64,000 nt of DNA from Acaryochloris sp. CCMEE 5410 (lineage in GTDB: Bacteria > Cyanobacteriota > Cyanobacteriia > Thermosynechococcales > Thermosynechococcaceae). Positions 18,344-28,036 of this stretch are shown piece after piece; position 1 is the stretch's first letter, and each line of letters opens with the position of its first letter. Location of the stretch: the NCBI RefSeq assembly GCF_000238775.2, contig NZ_AFEJ02000002.1:372001-436000 (forward strand). Direction: 5' to 3'. The notes beneath the pieces are model-generated. The model was not told the origin of the DNA and made no database searches. It saw only the letters and a list, made by a program, of their open reading frames with translations. Made by a program: the position numbers and the translations under genes.

Positions 18344-19204
18344 AGGTGTAAACAGATCATTTGCGATCGCAGTTCCTAACAGCACCAATCCACATCCAAT
18401 TCCCATCGATACCGTCACGATTTCTCGTAGCGCTAATGCTCCCCAAAGCATGGCAAATAAGGGAATCAGGTAAGCGACGGTCAAAGTTTTGCTTGGCCCC
18501 ATAGCTTTGATCAAGTGAAAATAGAGCATCTGGGCCAGAACCGAAGACAGAATCCCCAAAGCAAAAACAGACAGGAGTGCTTTGGACGAAGGAATCTGGC
18601 TAGGTATGGAGAACGGAAGCAATGGCACCAGGCTCACCGCCGCACTCAGTTGGCTTCCCGTTGTTACAGCTAAAGCAGGAACTCCGGCAAACTGCTGCTG
18701 AATATAAGGGGCAGCAATGGCGTATAGCAAAGCCGCTAAAAGCCCCGCAGCAATGGCAATGCCTTGATTAAGGGTTAGGGGTATATCCTGCCAGCCCACT
18801 AAAAGCACTACCCCCAAAAAACCAACCACAAAGCCCACCAAGCGGGGCATGGAGAGTGTCTCCTGTAGCCACAGGACCACAATCCACAAGCCAAACAAAG
18901 GCGTCGTGGCATTCAAAATGGCAGTAAACCCCGAAGATAAGGATAAAGAAGCATAGGCTAACAGGCTGAATGGCAAGGCTGAATTTAAGATGCCCAGCAG
19001 CATCAAAGCCCGCCACTTGCGCTGAATCTGAGGCCATAGCCCTAATTTGAACACCAGCGGTAGCAAGGTCAGGCTAGCGATTAAAACTCTCAGTTCAATC
19101 AACCAAATCGGTCCCCATTCTGGCGCTGCAATCCGGGTAAACAGAAACGAACTACCCCAGATAGCGGCTAGCAGCAGCAGTTTAAGAAAATTGTGAACCG
19201 ACAA
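18332..19204 (-). CDS. EamA/DMT-superfamily transporter
   Basis: 290 residues with ten hydrophobic segments in two five-helix repeats, each with the EamA signature (FLFTRIAAPEWGP near the start; LLAALLYAIAAPYIQQQF in the second half). Such proteins export amino acids, nucleotides or other small metabolites; the substrate cannot be told. It directly follows fabH on the same strand (stop of fabH at 19205, start at 19204) and may be co-transcribed with plsX-fabH. Confidence 0.82.
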   Translation of the reverse strand: MSVHNFLKLLLLAAIWGSSFLFTRIAAPEWGPIWLIELRVLIASLTLLPLVFKLGLWPQIQRKWRALMLLGILNSALPFSLLAYASLSLSSGFTAILNATTPLFGLWIVVLWLQETLSMPRLVGFVVGFLGVVLLVGWQDIPLTLNQGIAIAAGLLAALLYAIAAPYIQQQFAGVPALAVTTGSQLSAAVSLVPLLPFSIPSQIPSSKALLSVFALGILSSVLAQMLYFHLIKAMGPSKTLTVAYLIPLFAMLWGALALREIVTVSMGIGCGLVLLGTAIANDLFTPKNS

Positions 19205-20194
19205 CTAGCGCTGCCACTGAAAGATAGCCGCGCCCCAACTCAAGCCTGCCCCAAACCCAGAGGCCGCAATCGTATCTCCAGGTTTAATATGGCCTTTGCG
19301 AACCGTTGCGTCCAGTGCGAGGGGAATCGTAGCGGCAGAGGTATTGCCATAGTTGGCGATATTACTAATCACCTTCTCGGCAGGCACTTTGAGGCGTTTG
19401 GCCACCGCATCGAGAATGCGCTGGTTTGCCTGGTGTAAGAGCAACCAATCAATATCGTCCGTTTTTAAGTCCGACTGGAAGAGGGCCTTCTCCACGACTT
19501 CAGGCACTCGATTCACTGCAAATCGATAGACTTCCTTCCCATTCATAGAAATAGGTTGATATGTCCCTTGACTAACATTAATTCCCCCAGTCAAGGGACG
19601 TGCCTCGCCCTGATATTGGACATTGAGGCAATCATGTAAACAGCCGTCGCTGTGTAAAGCAAAACCGAGGAAGCGATCGGTGTCATTAGCTTGGAGAACC
19701 ACCGCTCCTGCTCCATCCCCAAAGAGGACACAGGATCGACGATCAGTCCAATCCACCCAACGAGAGAGCACATCAGCTCCGACCAGGAGGACATTGCGGT
19801 AGACGCCCGTGCGGATAAATTGGGCAGCCGTAATCATGCCAAACACAAACCCAGAGCAGGCAGCGGTGAGGTCAAAAGCAACCGCATGCTTTGCACCAAT
19901 TGCAGCCTGGATTTGACAAGCACTGCCAAACAAATCGTCGGGGGTTGAAGTGGCCAGTAAAATTAGATCAATATCAGTGGCTTCCACTTGGGCCATCTCT
20001 AAAGCGTTTTGGGCTGCGATCGCACCCAGTTTCGCCAACGTATCATCTGGACCCGCGAGATGCCGAGATCGGATGCCCGTGCGACTGGCAATCCACTCAT
20101 CAGAGGTATCAACGATTTGGCTCAGACCATGATTATCCAGGGAAGTCTCAGGAGCAGCAGAGCCGCACCCAGTAACTGCCAATCCAGTGGCCAT
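19205..20194 (-). CDS. fabH: Beta-ketoacyl-ACP synthase III
   Basis: 329 residues from the ATG at 20194 (MATGLAVTGCGSAAPET); a GTG at 20203 has a better-placed GGAG, seven bases away, and could be used instead. The thiolase-fold triad is visible: Cys in DLTAACSGF, His in LLLHQANQRI, and Asn in ANYGNTSAAT. The enzyme condenses acetyl-CoA with malonyl-ACP to start type II fatty-acid synthesis. It lies just downstream of plsX, the common plsX-fabH order. Confidence 0.93.
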   Translation of the reverse strand: MATGLAVTGCGSAAPETSLDNHGLSQIVDTSDEWIASRTGIRSRHLAGPDDTLAKLGAIAAQNALEMAQVEATDIDLILLATSTPDDLFGSACQIQAAIGAKHAVAFDLTAACSGFVFGMITAAQFIRTGVYRNVLLVGADVLSRWVDWTDRRSCVLFGDGAGAVVLQANDTDRFLGFALHSDGCLHDCLNVQYQGEARPLTGGINVSQGTYQPISMNGKEVYRFAVNRVPEVVEKALFQSDLKTDDIDWLLLHQANQRILDAVAKRLKVPAEKVISNIANYGNTSAATIPLALDATVRKGHIKPGDTIAASGFGAGLSWGAAIFQWQR

Positions 20195-20205
20195 TTGCTG
20201 CACGT

Positions 20206-21240
20206 TTATTCTCCATTGGAGGCGGCTGTCACCGTCTGTTGATAGCAAGATTGAATACGCTGGGATACCTGATTATCCGCAGCCTCTTTTGCCAATCGAA
20301 TGGCATTAAAGATTGAAGGCGCTTGGGAACTGCCATGGCTAATGATACAGACACCTGCAACGCCTAAGAGCAATCCTCCACCATGTTCTGCATGGTCCAT
20401 CCGCTGTTTAATCCGACGCAGGTTGGGCTTTAAGATACCCGTCCCCACTTTGCCATGAATGCCTCTGGGCAACTCTTCTCGTAGTATTTGAAGGGCAACT
20501 TCGCCCACCGCCTCCGCAAATTTCAGGAGGATATTGCCAGTAAACCCATCGCAAACAATGACATCAAACTGGCCTGAGAGCACATCACGGCCCTCAGCAT
20601 TGCCAATAAAGTCAACGTGAGGATTCTGTTCTAATAGTTGATAGGTTTGAACCGATACTTCATTGCCCTTACAGGATTCTTCTCCAATGTTGAGCAATCC
20701 CACTTTTGGCGCCTCAGTTCCTAAAACGTATTCGCTGTAGATGGTGCCCATGGTGGCAAACTGATCGAGAAATGCCGGGCGACAGTCTACATTTGCCCCA
20801 ACATCCAGTACCAATACGGGTTTACCAGCAATGATGGTGGGGAAGACACCGCCAATGGCCGGTCGATCAATCCCTGGAATTCGGCCCAGTCGTAAGAGGG
20901 CGGCAGCCATTGCAGCTCCAGAGTGACCTGCTGAAACAACTGCATCAGCCTTCTTCTTTTTGACTAAATCCATCGCCACGTTGATCGAGGCCTTACGCTT
21001 GCGGCGAAGGGCACTGATCGGCTCTTCGTTCATCTCGATCAGCCCTTCAGAAGGGATGATTTCAACAGGGACGGAATCAGAATGGTTTTTGATGGAAGCT
21101 TCAAGACGGTCAGGATCACCGACTAGTAAGACATCTGCATCCAATTCTGCTTGGGCTCTTAAGGCACCAGCAACAATCTCATCTGGGGCATGGTCGCCCC
21201 CCATGGCGTCAATGGCAATACGTGCGCGAGTGGCTCCCAT
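20206..21240 (-). CDS. plsX: Phosphate acyltransferase PlsX
   Basis: 344 residues. The opening ARIAIDAMGGDHAPDEIV and the segment GQFDVIVCDGFTGNILLK are family hallmarks. PlsX converts acyl-ACP to acyl-phosphate, the substrate of PlsY, in phosphatidic acid synthesis at the membrane. It is first in a plsX-fabH-DMT run. The stop is 11 bases before the fabH ATG, so translation is probably coupled. The C-terminus is about ten residues longer than many homologues. Confidence 0.93.
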   Translation of the reverse strand: MGATRARIAIDAMGGDHAPDEIVAGALRAQAELDADVLLVGDPDRLEASIKNHSDSVPVEIIPSEGLIEMNEEPISALRRKRKASINVAMDLVKKKKADAVVSAGHSGAAMAAALLRLGRIPGIDRPAIGGVFPTIIAGKPVLVLDVGANVDCRPAFLDQFATMGTIYSEYVLGTEAPKVGLLNIGEESCKGNEVSVQTYQLLEQNPHVDFIGNAEGRDVLSGQFDVIVCDGFTGNILLKFAEAVGEVALQILREELPRGIHGKVGTGILKPNLRRIKQRMDHAEHGGGLLLGVAGVCIISHGSSQAPSIFNAIRLAKEAADNQVSQRIQSCYQQTVTAASNGE

Positions 21241-21540
21241 GTGGCAATCTTGTAGAATCTTTAAGTATTTTAACAGATTGTCTTAGTCTAACTTAACGGA
21301 ATCCGCTTAAATCAAAGTTTGAAATGAAATGGCTTTCGTTAGGATGAAACGACACTTGCGATCGCAGACTAAATACACCTAAGGCAGTCAACACAGTTAA
21401 TGCTTGGATGCTGACCCTACAGACATCCTATAACACTCCCATCCGGATTCAATAAAAACAACGCAATAAGTTAGCCACAACCTCAACTTTGCTGAAGCAG
21501 ATGGATTACGCTCTATTGTTTCTATTGTTTGAGAGAGAAT
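21241..21540. other. Gene-free stretch between plsX and tRNA-Leu
   Basis: No gene is supported; an apparent frame here is the translated tRNA plus its flank. It holds a HIP1 octamer near 21358 and a short direct repeat (CTATTGTTT twice, near 21512-21530). It presumably contains the plsX promoter. Confidence 0.45.
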
Positions 21541-21621
21541 GCGGACGAAAGGACTTGAACCTTCACACCTTGCAGTACTAGAACCTAAATCTAGCGCGTC
21601 TACCAATTCCGCCACGTCCGC
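21541..21621 (-). tRNA. trnL: tRNA-Leu (anticodon UAG)
   Basis: Read on the minus strand it begins GCGGACG and ends CGTCCGC, a perfect seven-pair acceptor stem. The D arm has GGTAGACGC. The anticodon arm is CTAGA-TTTAGGT-TCTAG, placing TAG at positions 34-36, so it reads CUA leucine codons. A short variable arm is followed by the T arm GGTTCAAGTCC. CCA is not encoded. About 81 bases, a little short for a leucine tRNA, with no intron. Confidence 0.92.
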
Positions 21622-21868
21622 AAATTTGGCTTTATTATCATAGCGCAGCTTTTGGCGAGAAACAGAAGTCTACCAGAAATTCTGTAAAAAATATTGTAAG
21701 TAACCTGCCAATGTTGATTCAAGTCGCTATCTGCCAACCACAACTACCGAAACAAACTGCCAAAAATCGCCACAATTCAATCTATCTGCTCTCAAGATCG
21801 CACATGGATTGATTGAGGGTAAGCTTTTGTTCAGAGGGCACTATTTGTGCATTGATGAGGCGAACAGA

Positions 21869-23098
21869 TTGGACTGGTCTACCCTTGGCGTCGTAATAGT
21901 GCCACCCATTGCTGGTGGCATCATTGGCTATTTCACCAATGACCTTGCCATTTCAATGTTGTTTAAGCCCTATCGAGCCATCAAGATAGGCGATCGTCGG
22001 CTTCCTTTTACTCCAGGGCTTATTCCTCGCAACCAAGAACGGTTAGCCCAAAAGGTATCTGATGCAATCACGACCTCCTTGCTAACCCCAGAAGAGTTAC
22101 AAGCCATTGCCCAGCGATTGTTGCAAACTGAACGGGTACAAGGCGCTATTTTTTGGCTACTCCAACTTGCCTTAGATCAAGTCAAGTCTGATACGGGTCA
22201 AAGGACCGCCCAAATTTTAGCCAACATCCTTAGGGATTTTGCCGATCAATCCTTACCTCGCATCATTGTGGCCCTAGCCCGTCGCGAAGATTTTCTCCAA
22301 GATCAGCTGGACCAAGTGTTCGATCAAGTACTCCTGGACTTACAACTGACAGATGACCAAGCCCAACAGCTTGCCAACTGGATTATTAATGTTGTAGTAC
22401 CACCGGATACCCTACGACTACTGCTGATTGACTTCCTGACCGACCGCAATATTGCGATTTTGGATCGCGATCTACGCACCAAAACCAGTGGAACCTATTG
22501 GTTAGTCGCCAATGTAATGGGAGTCCAAAATAGCTTAGTGAAATTGCGGACCTTCTGTATCGAAGAGAAATTAGCGTGCAACGCCATAGTGGCAGAATTG
22601 CTGACATCCCTGGGAATTCGTCAACGGTTTGTCGAATGGCTAGCCAGTTTATCGCTACAAAACCTACCCGTTCGCACCGTGCGACAGCTCCGGCAGCAGT
22701 TTCGTGAAAGCGTACGAGGATATACCCAAAATAAAGGAATTTCCGTATTGCAAAACCTTGGGACTTCTGTAGATTGGGATGAAACCGCCATGCTAATTGT
22801 CAAACGATTGCAGACTTCTGAAGTTGTTACAACATCTCTCAAAGACATCAGTGAAGATTTAGCCTTGATCTTGGAGCGATACTTGGAACGTGATTTAGAA
22901 ATGATTGTGGTGAAAGCCCTGCCCATTTTAAATCTGGACCAGGTGATCATCGATCGCGTCAACCACACTGCCCCAGAGGATTTAGAGGCAGCGATTCAGG
23001 GCATTGTCAAAACAGAACTCCAAGCCATCGTCATTTTAGGAGGGGTCCTGGGAATTGTAATTGGATTATTGCAGTCCTTAATTCTGTTATTTTCCTGA
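21869..23098 (+). CDS. DUF445 family membrane protein
   Basis: About 409 residues from a TTG at 21869, chosen because GAGG lies eight bases upstream and the protein then begins [17 protein letters not shown], as cyanobacterial relatives do; a TTG at 21809 would add 20 residues. The hallmark [17 protein letters not shown] and [14 protein letters not shown] identify DUF445. It is predicted to be anchored by an N-terminal and a C-terminal hydrophobic segment with a long helical middle. The function is unknown. Confidence 0.78.
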   Translation: MDWSTLGVVIVPPIAGGIIGYFTNDLAISMLFKPYRAIKIGDRRLPFTPGLIPRNQERLAQKVSDAITTSLLTPEELQAIAQRLLQTERVQGAIFWLLQLALDQVKSDTGQRTAQILANILRDFADQSLPRIIVALARREDFLQDQLDQVFDQVLLDLQLTDDQAQQLANWIINVVVPPDTLRLLLIDFLTDRNIAILDRDLRTKTSGTYWLVANVMGVQNSLVKLRTFCIEEKLACNAIVAELLTSLGIRQRFVEWLASLSLQNLPVRTVRQLRQQFRESVRGYTQNKGISVLQNLGTSVDWDETAMLIVKRLQTSEVVTTSLKDISEDLALILERYLERDLEMIVVKALPILNLDQVIIDRVNHTAPEDLEAAIQGIVKTELQAIVILGGVLGIVIGLLQSLILLFS

Positions 23099-23277
23099 CA
23101 AACAAGGCAACCCATCTCGATAATCTGAGACAGGAAACGTTCTACAACAAGATGTCATTTTCTGTTTGAAGTGCGGCTAGGTTTAAGAGTCAATCAAAAC
23201 TAGGGAAAGATAAGGGAAGATTTTATGTTGTCTATTCATCTACAAAGGTTGATCACCTTTTTGCATTCCCAAAAGTC

Positions 23278-24279
23278 ATGAATTCTGAACCTAAAGTCAC
23301 ACCTACATCCGACCATCCTTCATCCCCTGAACAGGCCGAACAGCAACCCATTATTCAAACCTTTAGTTTACGGAAGACCTATCGCACTGGCTTCTGGATG
23401 AACAAAACCGTCACCTCCCTGCAGCAATGCAGTGTTCAGGTCATGGCTGGTGAGACATTTGGTCTACTGGGACCTAATGGTGCAGGGAAAACCACTTTAT
23501 TAAAGATCCTCTTAGGTCTTGCTAAACCCTCTGCAGGTAGAGGGTTCCTATTGGGCAAGCCTTTAGGGGATCGGTCAGCCAAACAGCATATTGGATACCT
23601 GCCCGAGAATGCCTACTTCTACGACTATTTAACCGGGTGGGAATTTCTCAAGTATGCGGCGGGTTTGTTTCAAATCCCCGAAAAAGTCCAAAAACGACGC
23701 ATTCCAGAACTATTAGACATGGTGGGATTAGATCGTAAAACTGCCAAGAAAAAGCAAATGCGACGCTATTCCAAGGGGATGCTGCAACGGGTGGGTATGG
23801 CCCAAGCGTTGATCAATGATCCAAAACTCGTCTTTTTAGATGAACCCATGTCAGGTCTCGATCCTATGGGGCGGTATCAAATGCGGGAAATTATTCTGTC
23901 CTTAAAAGAGCAAGGCAAGACCGTATTCTTCAATAGCCATGTTCTGTCCGATGTGGAAGTGATTTGCGATCGCGTCGCCATACTGGCTTTGGGAGAGCTA
24001 ATCTGCGAAGGCACCCTGGATCAACTATTAGGTGCAAACACCCAAAACTACCAAGTCAAAGGGAGAGGGGGTAGCTCAGAAGTCCTTTCAGAAGTCCTAA
24101 TCGATTTTGAGATGCAGGCCGAGCAATGGCATGGCCAGCTTCAAGGCGATCCACAAATCTTTATTTCCAAACTAGACAGCATGGGAGGCACGTTGATGGA
24201 GATGAAACTGATGCGACAATCCCTAGAAGACTTCTTTATCCAACAACTCCGGCAGCGAGGCATTCAAAAAAGCCGCTAA
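23278..24279 (+). CDS. ABC transporter ATP-binding protein (CcmA/NatA-like)
   Basis: 333 residues. Walker A GPNGAGKTT near 69-77, signature YSKGMLQRVGMAQAL, Walker B LVFLDEPMSGLD and switch His in FFNSHVLSD. About 30 extra N-terminal residues precede the nucleotide-binding domain, and the C-terminal 90 residues are the accessory domain of export-type ATPases. The usual ABC-2 permease is not adjacent: the next gene is convergent and overlaps by four bases. The permease must be elsewhere, and the substrate is unknown. Confidence 0.83.
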   Translation: MNSEPKVTPTSDHPSSPEQAEQQPIIQTFSLRKTYRTGFWMNKTVTSLQQCSVQVMAGETFGLLGPNGAGKTTLLKILLGLAKPSAGRGFLLGKPLGDRSAKQHIGYLPENAYFYDYLTGWEFLKYAAGLFQIPEKVQKRRIPELLDMVGLDRKTAKKKQMRRYSKGMLQRVGMAQALINDPKLVFLDEPMSGLDPMGRYQMREIILSLKEQGKTVFFNSHVLSDVEVICDRVAILALGELICEGTLDQLLGANTQNYQVKGRGGSSEVLSEVLIDFEMQAEQWHGQLQGDPQIFISKLDSMGGTLMEMKLMRQSLEDFFIQQLRQRGIQKSR

Positions 24280-25085
24280 GCTTCGTTAAGGTCACCCGTA
24301 GGGTCATCGTCCATAGCAGGCGTATCAGCCCAGCTCGAACTTTCCTCTTCTTCACCATCGCCTAGGGCAACAAGCACAACAGTGATATTGTCTTGCCCGC
24401 CTTCGTCTTTCGCCGCTTCGACTAAAGCATCTACAACCGTCTCGCAGGGGTGTTTGACCTCGAAGAACGGCGCAATTTGCTCATCCGCCAGCTCTTCTGT
24501 TAAGCCATCACTACAAAGCAACAACTGATCGCCAGATTTGACATCAAGGGGTTGGATGCCGATTTCATCAAGCTCTTCACGTCCCAAACATTGGGCTAAC
24601 ACATGACGCCAAGGGTGGCTTCGCGCCTGATCCTTCGTCAACAAGCCAGATTTCACGGCTTGAGAGATCCAGGTGTGATCCTCTGTAATCTGTGCTAACT
24701 GGGATCCTCTCCATCGATACAACCGCGAGTCACCAATATGAGCACACCAAGGTTGGCCTTCTGTAGGGAATAAGACCACTACAACGGTTGTTCCCATGTC
24801 AGCCCGTTCTGGGAAGTCTTTTTGATTCTGGATAATATCTTGATTCGCTTTCAGTAGCGCTTTTTTCAATAAATCTGGTGGATTAAGCTGGGCTTGCCAA
24901 TTTTCCACCAAAAACTTCTGGATGGTTTCAGCAGCTATCCGGCTCGCTTCTTCGCCACCTGCATGGCCCCCCATTCCATCCGCCACGATAAAAAACCGGC
25001 CTTCGGGTTCATCAATCCGGTAAGAGTCCTGGTTCGCCTTACGGACTAACCCTTGATCACTAAGGCCTGCAAACAGACGTTTCAT
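24276..25085 (-). CDS. PP2C-family serine/threonine protein phosphatase
   Basis: 269 residues of the Stp1/PrpC type. Metal-binding residues lie in GLVRKANQDSY, VADGMGGHAGGEE, SDGLTEEL and GGQDNITVVL. It removes phosphate from Ser/Thr residues placed by Hanks-type kinases. The last 25 residues are acidic and variable. The next gene upstream is an ABC1-type kinase gene, but the two families are not known as a pair and the gap is 131 bases. Confidence 0.88.
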   Translation of the reverse strand: MKRLFAGLSDQGLVRKANQDSYRIDEPEGRFFIVADGMGGHAGGEEASRIAAETIQKFLVENWQAQLNPPDLLKKALLKANQDIIQNQKDFPERADMGTTVVVVLFPTEGQPWCAHIGDSRLYRWRGSQLAQITEDHTWISQAVKSGLLTKDQARSHPWRHVLAQCLGREELDEIGIQPLDVKSGDQLLLCSDGLTEELADEQIAPFFEVKHPCETVVDALVEAAKDEGGQDNITVVLVALGDGEEEESSSWADTPAMDDDPTGDLNEA

Positions 25086-25216
25086 ATTAGTTTCAACGAT
25101 TCTATAATTCCTCTACTGTGATTACCATCTGCTTCAAGTTAGGAAGATGATATAAAGCCTCAGACATTCAAATAGTGTAGCGAAAAAAGCACCTTTCCTG
25201 ATTTGCCTATAAAATG

Positions 25217-26947
25217 CTACAACATTCGTTCAAAACTGTCATAACGTTTCATTCTTAATAACAGCCGCAAGAAGACAATAGCAGCGACGCTGGCAGCTAG
25301 AGCTGCAATCGCAGCCAGCCACACGTACTTATTCACCAGCAAAATCGTTGCAGAGAGCGTAAAAGTACCAATAAGCAAGGCGTAGTTGGTTCCCATATGG
25401 GTTAAATTCAGCCGCCGCAAAATCCGGTCTGTTTCCACTGAGCGTACCCGCATCCGGAGGTCACCCTGCTCTAACTTGTCCAGGGTATCTTCCATTCGTC
25501 GGGGTAAGCCCAAGGCAGTATTACTAACCTGGGCAGCCTGTCGCCCCAACTCTCCCAACAGATCACCATTTTGATTATTCGAAAATCCACCGTTGGTCAT
25601 AAGTTCTGCTGCAAAGGGTTCTGCAACCTCCATAAAGTTAAACGTAGGATCTAAACCCCGCCCCACCCCTTCTAAAGTGGAAAAGGCCCGCATGACAAAT
25701 GTAAACGTTGCGGGGAAACGAAAGGGTTGATCATAGGCAATCTCAAATAGATCATCGCCAATTTGAGCAACAGACTGCTTATCAAACGGCTGCCCCATAA
25801 AATTATCCAACATATATTGGATCGAGCGCCGGATCGGACCCATATCATCTACAGGTAATAGTGCCCCCAAATCGATCAAAGAAGCAATTACTTTATTGGC
25901 ATCTTTTTGGGCAAACCCGAAAAACGTCTTTAGCAGCTTCTCCCGGGTCAACGTCGTAATCTGGCCCATCATGCCAAAATCATAGAAAATCAACTTTCCA
26001 TCTGAACTCACGGCCAAGTTGCCAGGATGAGGGTCAGCATGGAAGAACCCATCCGTTAAGAGCTGATAAAGATAGGCTTTGGCACTCAGCTGGGCAATTC
26101 GCTTTCGATCGATACCCGCAGCATCAATGGCATCATAATTACTAATTTTGAGACCTGGAACATACTCTAAGGTCAGCACTCGGGGCGTTGCATATCGCCA
26201 AAAGACTCGGGGCACATACACCCATTCTTGCGACCGAAAATTGCGTCGAAACTGATCCGCATTGCGGCCTTCATTTAAATAGTCAATTTCTTCATAGAGG
26301 ATTTTGCAGCATTCTTCGTAGATGCCCAGCCAGTCTCTTCCAGGCCCCCACTTGGGGTGGTTTTGAAAATAATGGGCAATGCCTTTTAAAATTCTCAGGT
26401 CAATATCAAACAGCTTTTTGAGACCCGGACGCTGAATTTTGACAACAACTTCTTCCCCGGACTGCAGTTGAGCACGGTGAACTTGACCTAAGCTCGCCGC
26501 AGCCAGAGGAACGGGATCAAAACTGCAAAATAACTCTGGAATAGTACGGCCAAAGTCCTTCTCAATAATTCGTTCTACAATCTCATAGCTAAAGGCCGGT
26601 ACACGATCCTGGAGCTTGGACAGCTCTTCGACATACTCCGCTGGGAATAAATCCGCACGGGTTGAAAACAATTGTCCAACTTTAATAAAGGTGGGTCCTA
26701 GATCGAGTAAAGTCTCTCGGATCCAGATGGCTTGCTTTCGTCGTCGGGTCGCTCGCTTGTCTTCGGTCATCCCTCCGACATAACTCCAAGACTTACTCAA
26801 CCACCACCTAGAGCTAAGCAGCTGCAGCACAAAGGCCCAAATATCCAGGAAACGACGTTGCCGAGAATAGCTTTCTCGATTCCAGCGATAGGCTTTGCGA
26901 TTTTGTTTTGGGAAGGTCAACTCAGAGGATGAAACTGACACAGGCAC
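25217..26947 (-). CDS. ABC1/AarF (UbiB-like) atypical kinase
   Basis: 576 residues. The kinase-like domain has the Ala-rich loop and SLGQVHRA, the KIQRPG lysine, HADPHPGNLAV (catalytic loop) and YDFGMMG (DFG equivalent). Two hydrophobic segments near the C-terminus anchor it. Family members support quinone and prenyl-lipid metabolism; in cyanobacteria and plastids they associate with thylakoids or plastoglobules. The GTG start overlaps the upstream stop as TAGTG, so translation is coupled to the 105-residue gene before it. Confidence 0.88.
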   Translation of the reverse strand: MPVSVSSSELTFPKQNRKAYRWNRESYSRQRRFLDIWAFVLQLLSSRWWLSKSWSYVGGMTEDKRATRRRKQAIWIRETLLDLGPTFIKVGQLFSTRADLFPAEYVEELSKLQDRVPAFSYEIVERIIEKDFGRTIPELFCSFDPVPLAAASLGQVHRAQLQSGEEVVVKIQRPGLKKLFDIDLRILKGIAHYFQNHPKWGPGRDWLGIYEECCKILYEEIDYLNEGRNADQFRRNFRSQEWVYVPRVFWRYATPRVLTLEYVPGLKISNYDAIDAAGIDRKRIAQLSAKAYLYQLLTDGFFHADPHPGNLAVSSDGKLIFYDFGMMGQITTLTREKLLKTFFGFAQKDANKVIASLIDLGALLPVDDMGPIRRSIQYMLDNFMGQPFDKQSVAQIGDDLFEIAYDQPFRFPATFTFVMRAFSTLEGVGRGLDPTFNFMEVAEPFAAELMTNGGFSNNQNGDLLGELGRQAAQVSNTALGLPRRMEDTLDKLEQGDLRMRVRSVETDRILRRLNLTHMGTNYALLIGTFTLSATILLVNKYVWLAAIAALAASVAAIVFLRLLLRMKRYDSFERML

Positions 26948-27264
26948 TAACCAGAATGGCTGCGGTAGTTTTGCAGAGCTGAACGGAGCTGGGCAATTTC
27001 TGCCCGTAACTCATCAATAGTCTCTTGTAAATCACCAGAATTAGCGGTACTGGAAGCCGACGAGTAGCTTTGAGGATTGCGAGCTGCTTCTGAATCAGCT
27101 CTTTCCCTGACCTGATCGGTGAAATGACGGATTTTTTCCCGTTGCTCAGCATCAAACTTTCCCACATTGCTGAGGGTATCTGTTAGTTGATGCTCTAGCT
27201 CTTCATATAAAACTTCAGCAGTAGCTCTACCCAAGAAAAATGCGCGGATTAAAGGGTTGGTCAT
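26947..27264 (-). CDS. Small phasin-like conserved cyanobacterial protein
   Basis: 105 residues, mostly helical, beginning MTNPLIRAFFLGRATAEVLYEELE and ending with a heptad-like coiled coil (LQETIDELRAEIAQLRSALQ). It resembles small cyanobacterial proteins of unknown function (DUF6825 type, from memory). It is translationally coupled to the ABC1 kinase gene, so it may regulate or localise that kinase (inference). Confidence 0.65.
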   Translation of the reverse strand: MTNPLIRAFFLGRATAEVLYEELEHQLTDTLSNVGKFDAEQREKIRHFTDQVRERADSEAARNPQSYSSASSTANSGDLQETIDELRAEIAQLRSALQNYRSHSG

Positions 27265-27604
27265 GGGATAGTTACATTACGATGGCTTCGCAAAAATTAT
27301 AACTTGCCTCTTTGCACTCCTGCTCTAACTTGAACCCATAGAATCATCCTGCTGTAGATGAATTCAGACAAAAGCTGGAGAGGTACACCCTCAACCGTCA
27401 AGACTATCCGAAAGAAAAAATATGGAAAACCTTTTGAATTGATGACAAGGGAGGGGTTACTCCGAATAGGTTTCAAAGTTAAAATAGAGTTGTAAATCAA
27501 TACCTTGTCGAATACCGTTCAGATTCAAGCGAACACTGCAGAAATTCTGCAGATGTTTTAAAATTCTGCTGATGTTATTCAATCCCTACTTGAGCTAAAC
27601 GACG
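27265..27604. other. Intergenic region between divergent genes
   Basis: About 340 bases without a supportable gene. It must hold the promoters of the minus-strand phasin-like/ABC1 operon and of clpS. The clpS side carries a palindrome and a tandem repeat, listed separately. Confidence 0.5.
27536..27580 (+). promoter_or_regulatory. Palindrome and imperfect tandem repeat upstream of clpS
   Basis: CTGCAGAA-A-TTCTGCAG (27536-27552) is a perfect eight-base palindrome with a one-base centre. The unit GAAATTCTGCAGATGTTTTA (27541-27560) is followed directly by a similar 20-base unit (27561-27580, about three-quarters identical). It lies 25-70 bases before the clpS ATG, where an operator would be expected. 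The binding protein is unknown. Confidence 0.4.
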
Positions 27605-27886
27605 ATGTCTGTTGAAACACTTGAAAAACGCTCTACAGGCCGAAAGCTGGCACCAAAGTACCGTGTTTTGCTCCATAACGACGATTTCAACTCAATGGAA
27701 CATGTCGTCCAAGTGCTGATACAAACCGTCCCCAATTTAACCCAGCCCCAAGCGGTCAGCGTGATGATGGAAGCTCACACCAATGGCATTGCCCTCGTGA
27801 TTACCTGCGCCTTCGAGCATGCGGAGTTCTACTGTGAAACGCTTAAAATGCATGGTTTAACGAGCACCATAGAGCCTGATGAGTAA
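27605..27886 (+). CDS. clpS: ATP-dependent Clp protease adaptor ClpS
   Basis: 93 residues. YRVLLHNDDFNSMEHVVQVL is the diagnostic core, the NDD forming part of the N-degron pocket, and the rest has the usual ClpS length and ending (HGLTSTIEP). ClpS delivers N-end-rule substrates to the Clp chaperone. The ATG is the natural start. A strong stem-loop follows the gene. Confidence 0.92.
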   Translation: MSVETLEKRSTGRKLAPKYRVLLHNDDFNSMEHVVQVLIQTVPNLTQPQAVSVMMEAHTNGIALVITCAFEHAEFYCETLKMHGLTSTIEPDE

Positions 27887-27900
27887 GCAAATTTTAGGAC

Positions 27901-27939
27901 GGTAACTAGGGTGAAGCTGATATCTCAGCCCTAGTTACC
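27901..27939. terminator. Strong bidirectional stem-loop between clpS and a lipoprotein gene
   Basis: GGTAACTAGGG (27901-27911) pairs perfectly with CCCTAGTTACC (27929-27939), and the loop contains a further CTGA/TCAG stem. It lies 14 bases after the clpS stop and 98 bases beyond the stop of the convergent lipoprotein gene. A long T-run is absent, but the convergent position suggests a shared terminator. Confidence 0.7.
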
Positions 27940-28036
27940 ATCGCAACACAAAATTTTCTATCCTGGCCAATGGAATGCTGTCTTCATCCGTGGTGCAACA
28001 TCCAATTAGAAGGTGGCATTTGTTGGTATTACCAGT

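Noticed and set aside
20195-20248. Longer fabH start at 20248
   Set aside because: It would lie inside plsX and adds residues that do not resemble the FabH N-terminus.
21397-21615. 72-residue minus-strand frame beginning MAELVDALDLGSSTA
   Set aside because: It is the translated tRNA-Leu gene plus its flank, a well-known false protein.
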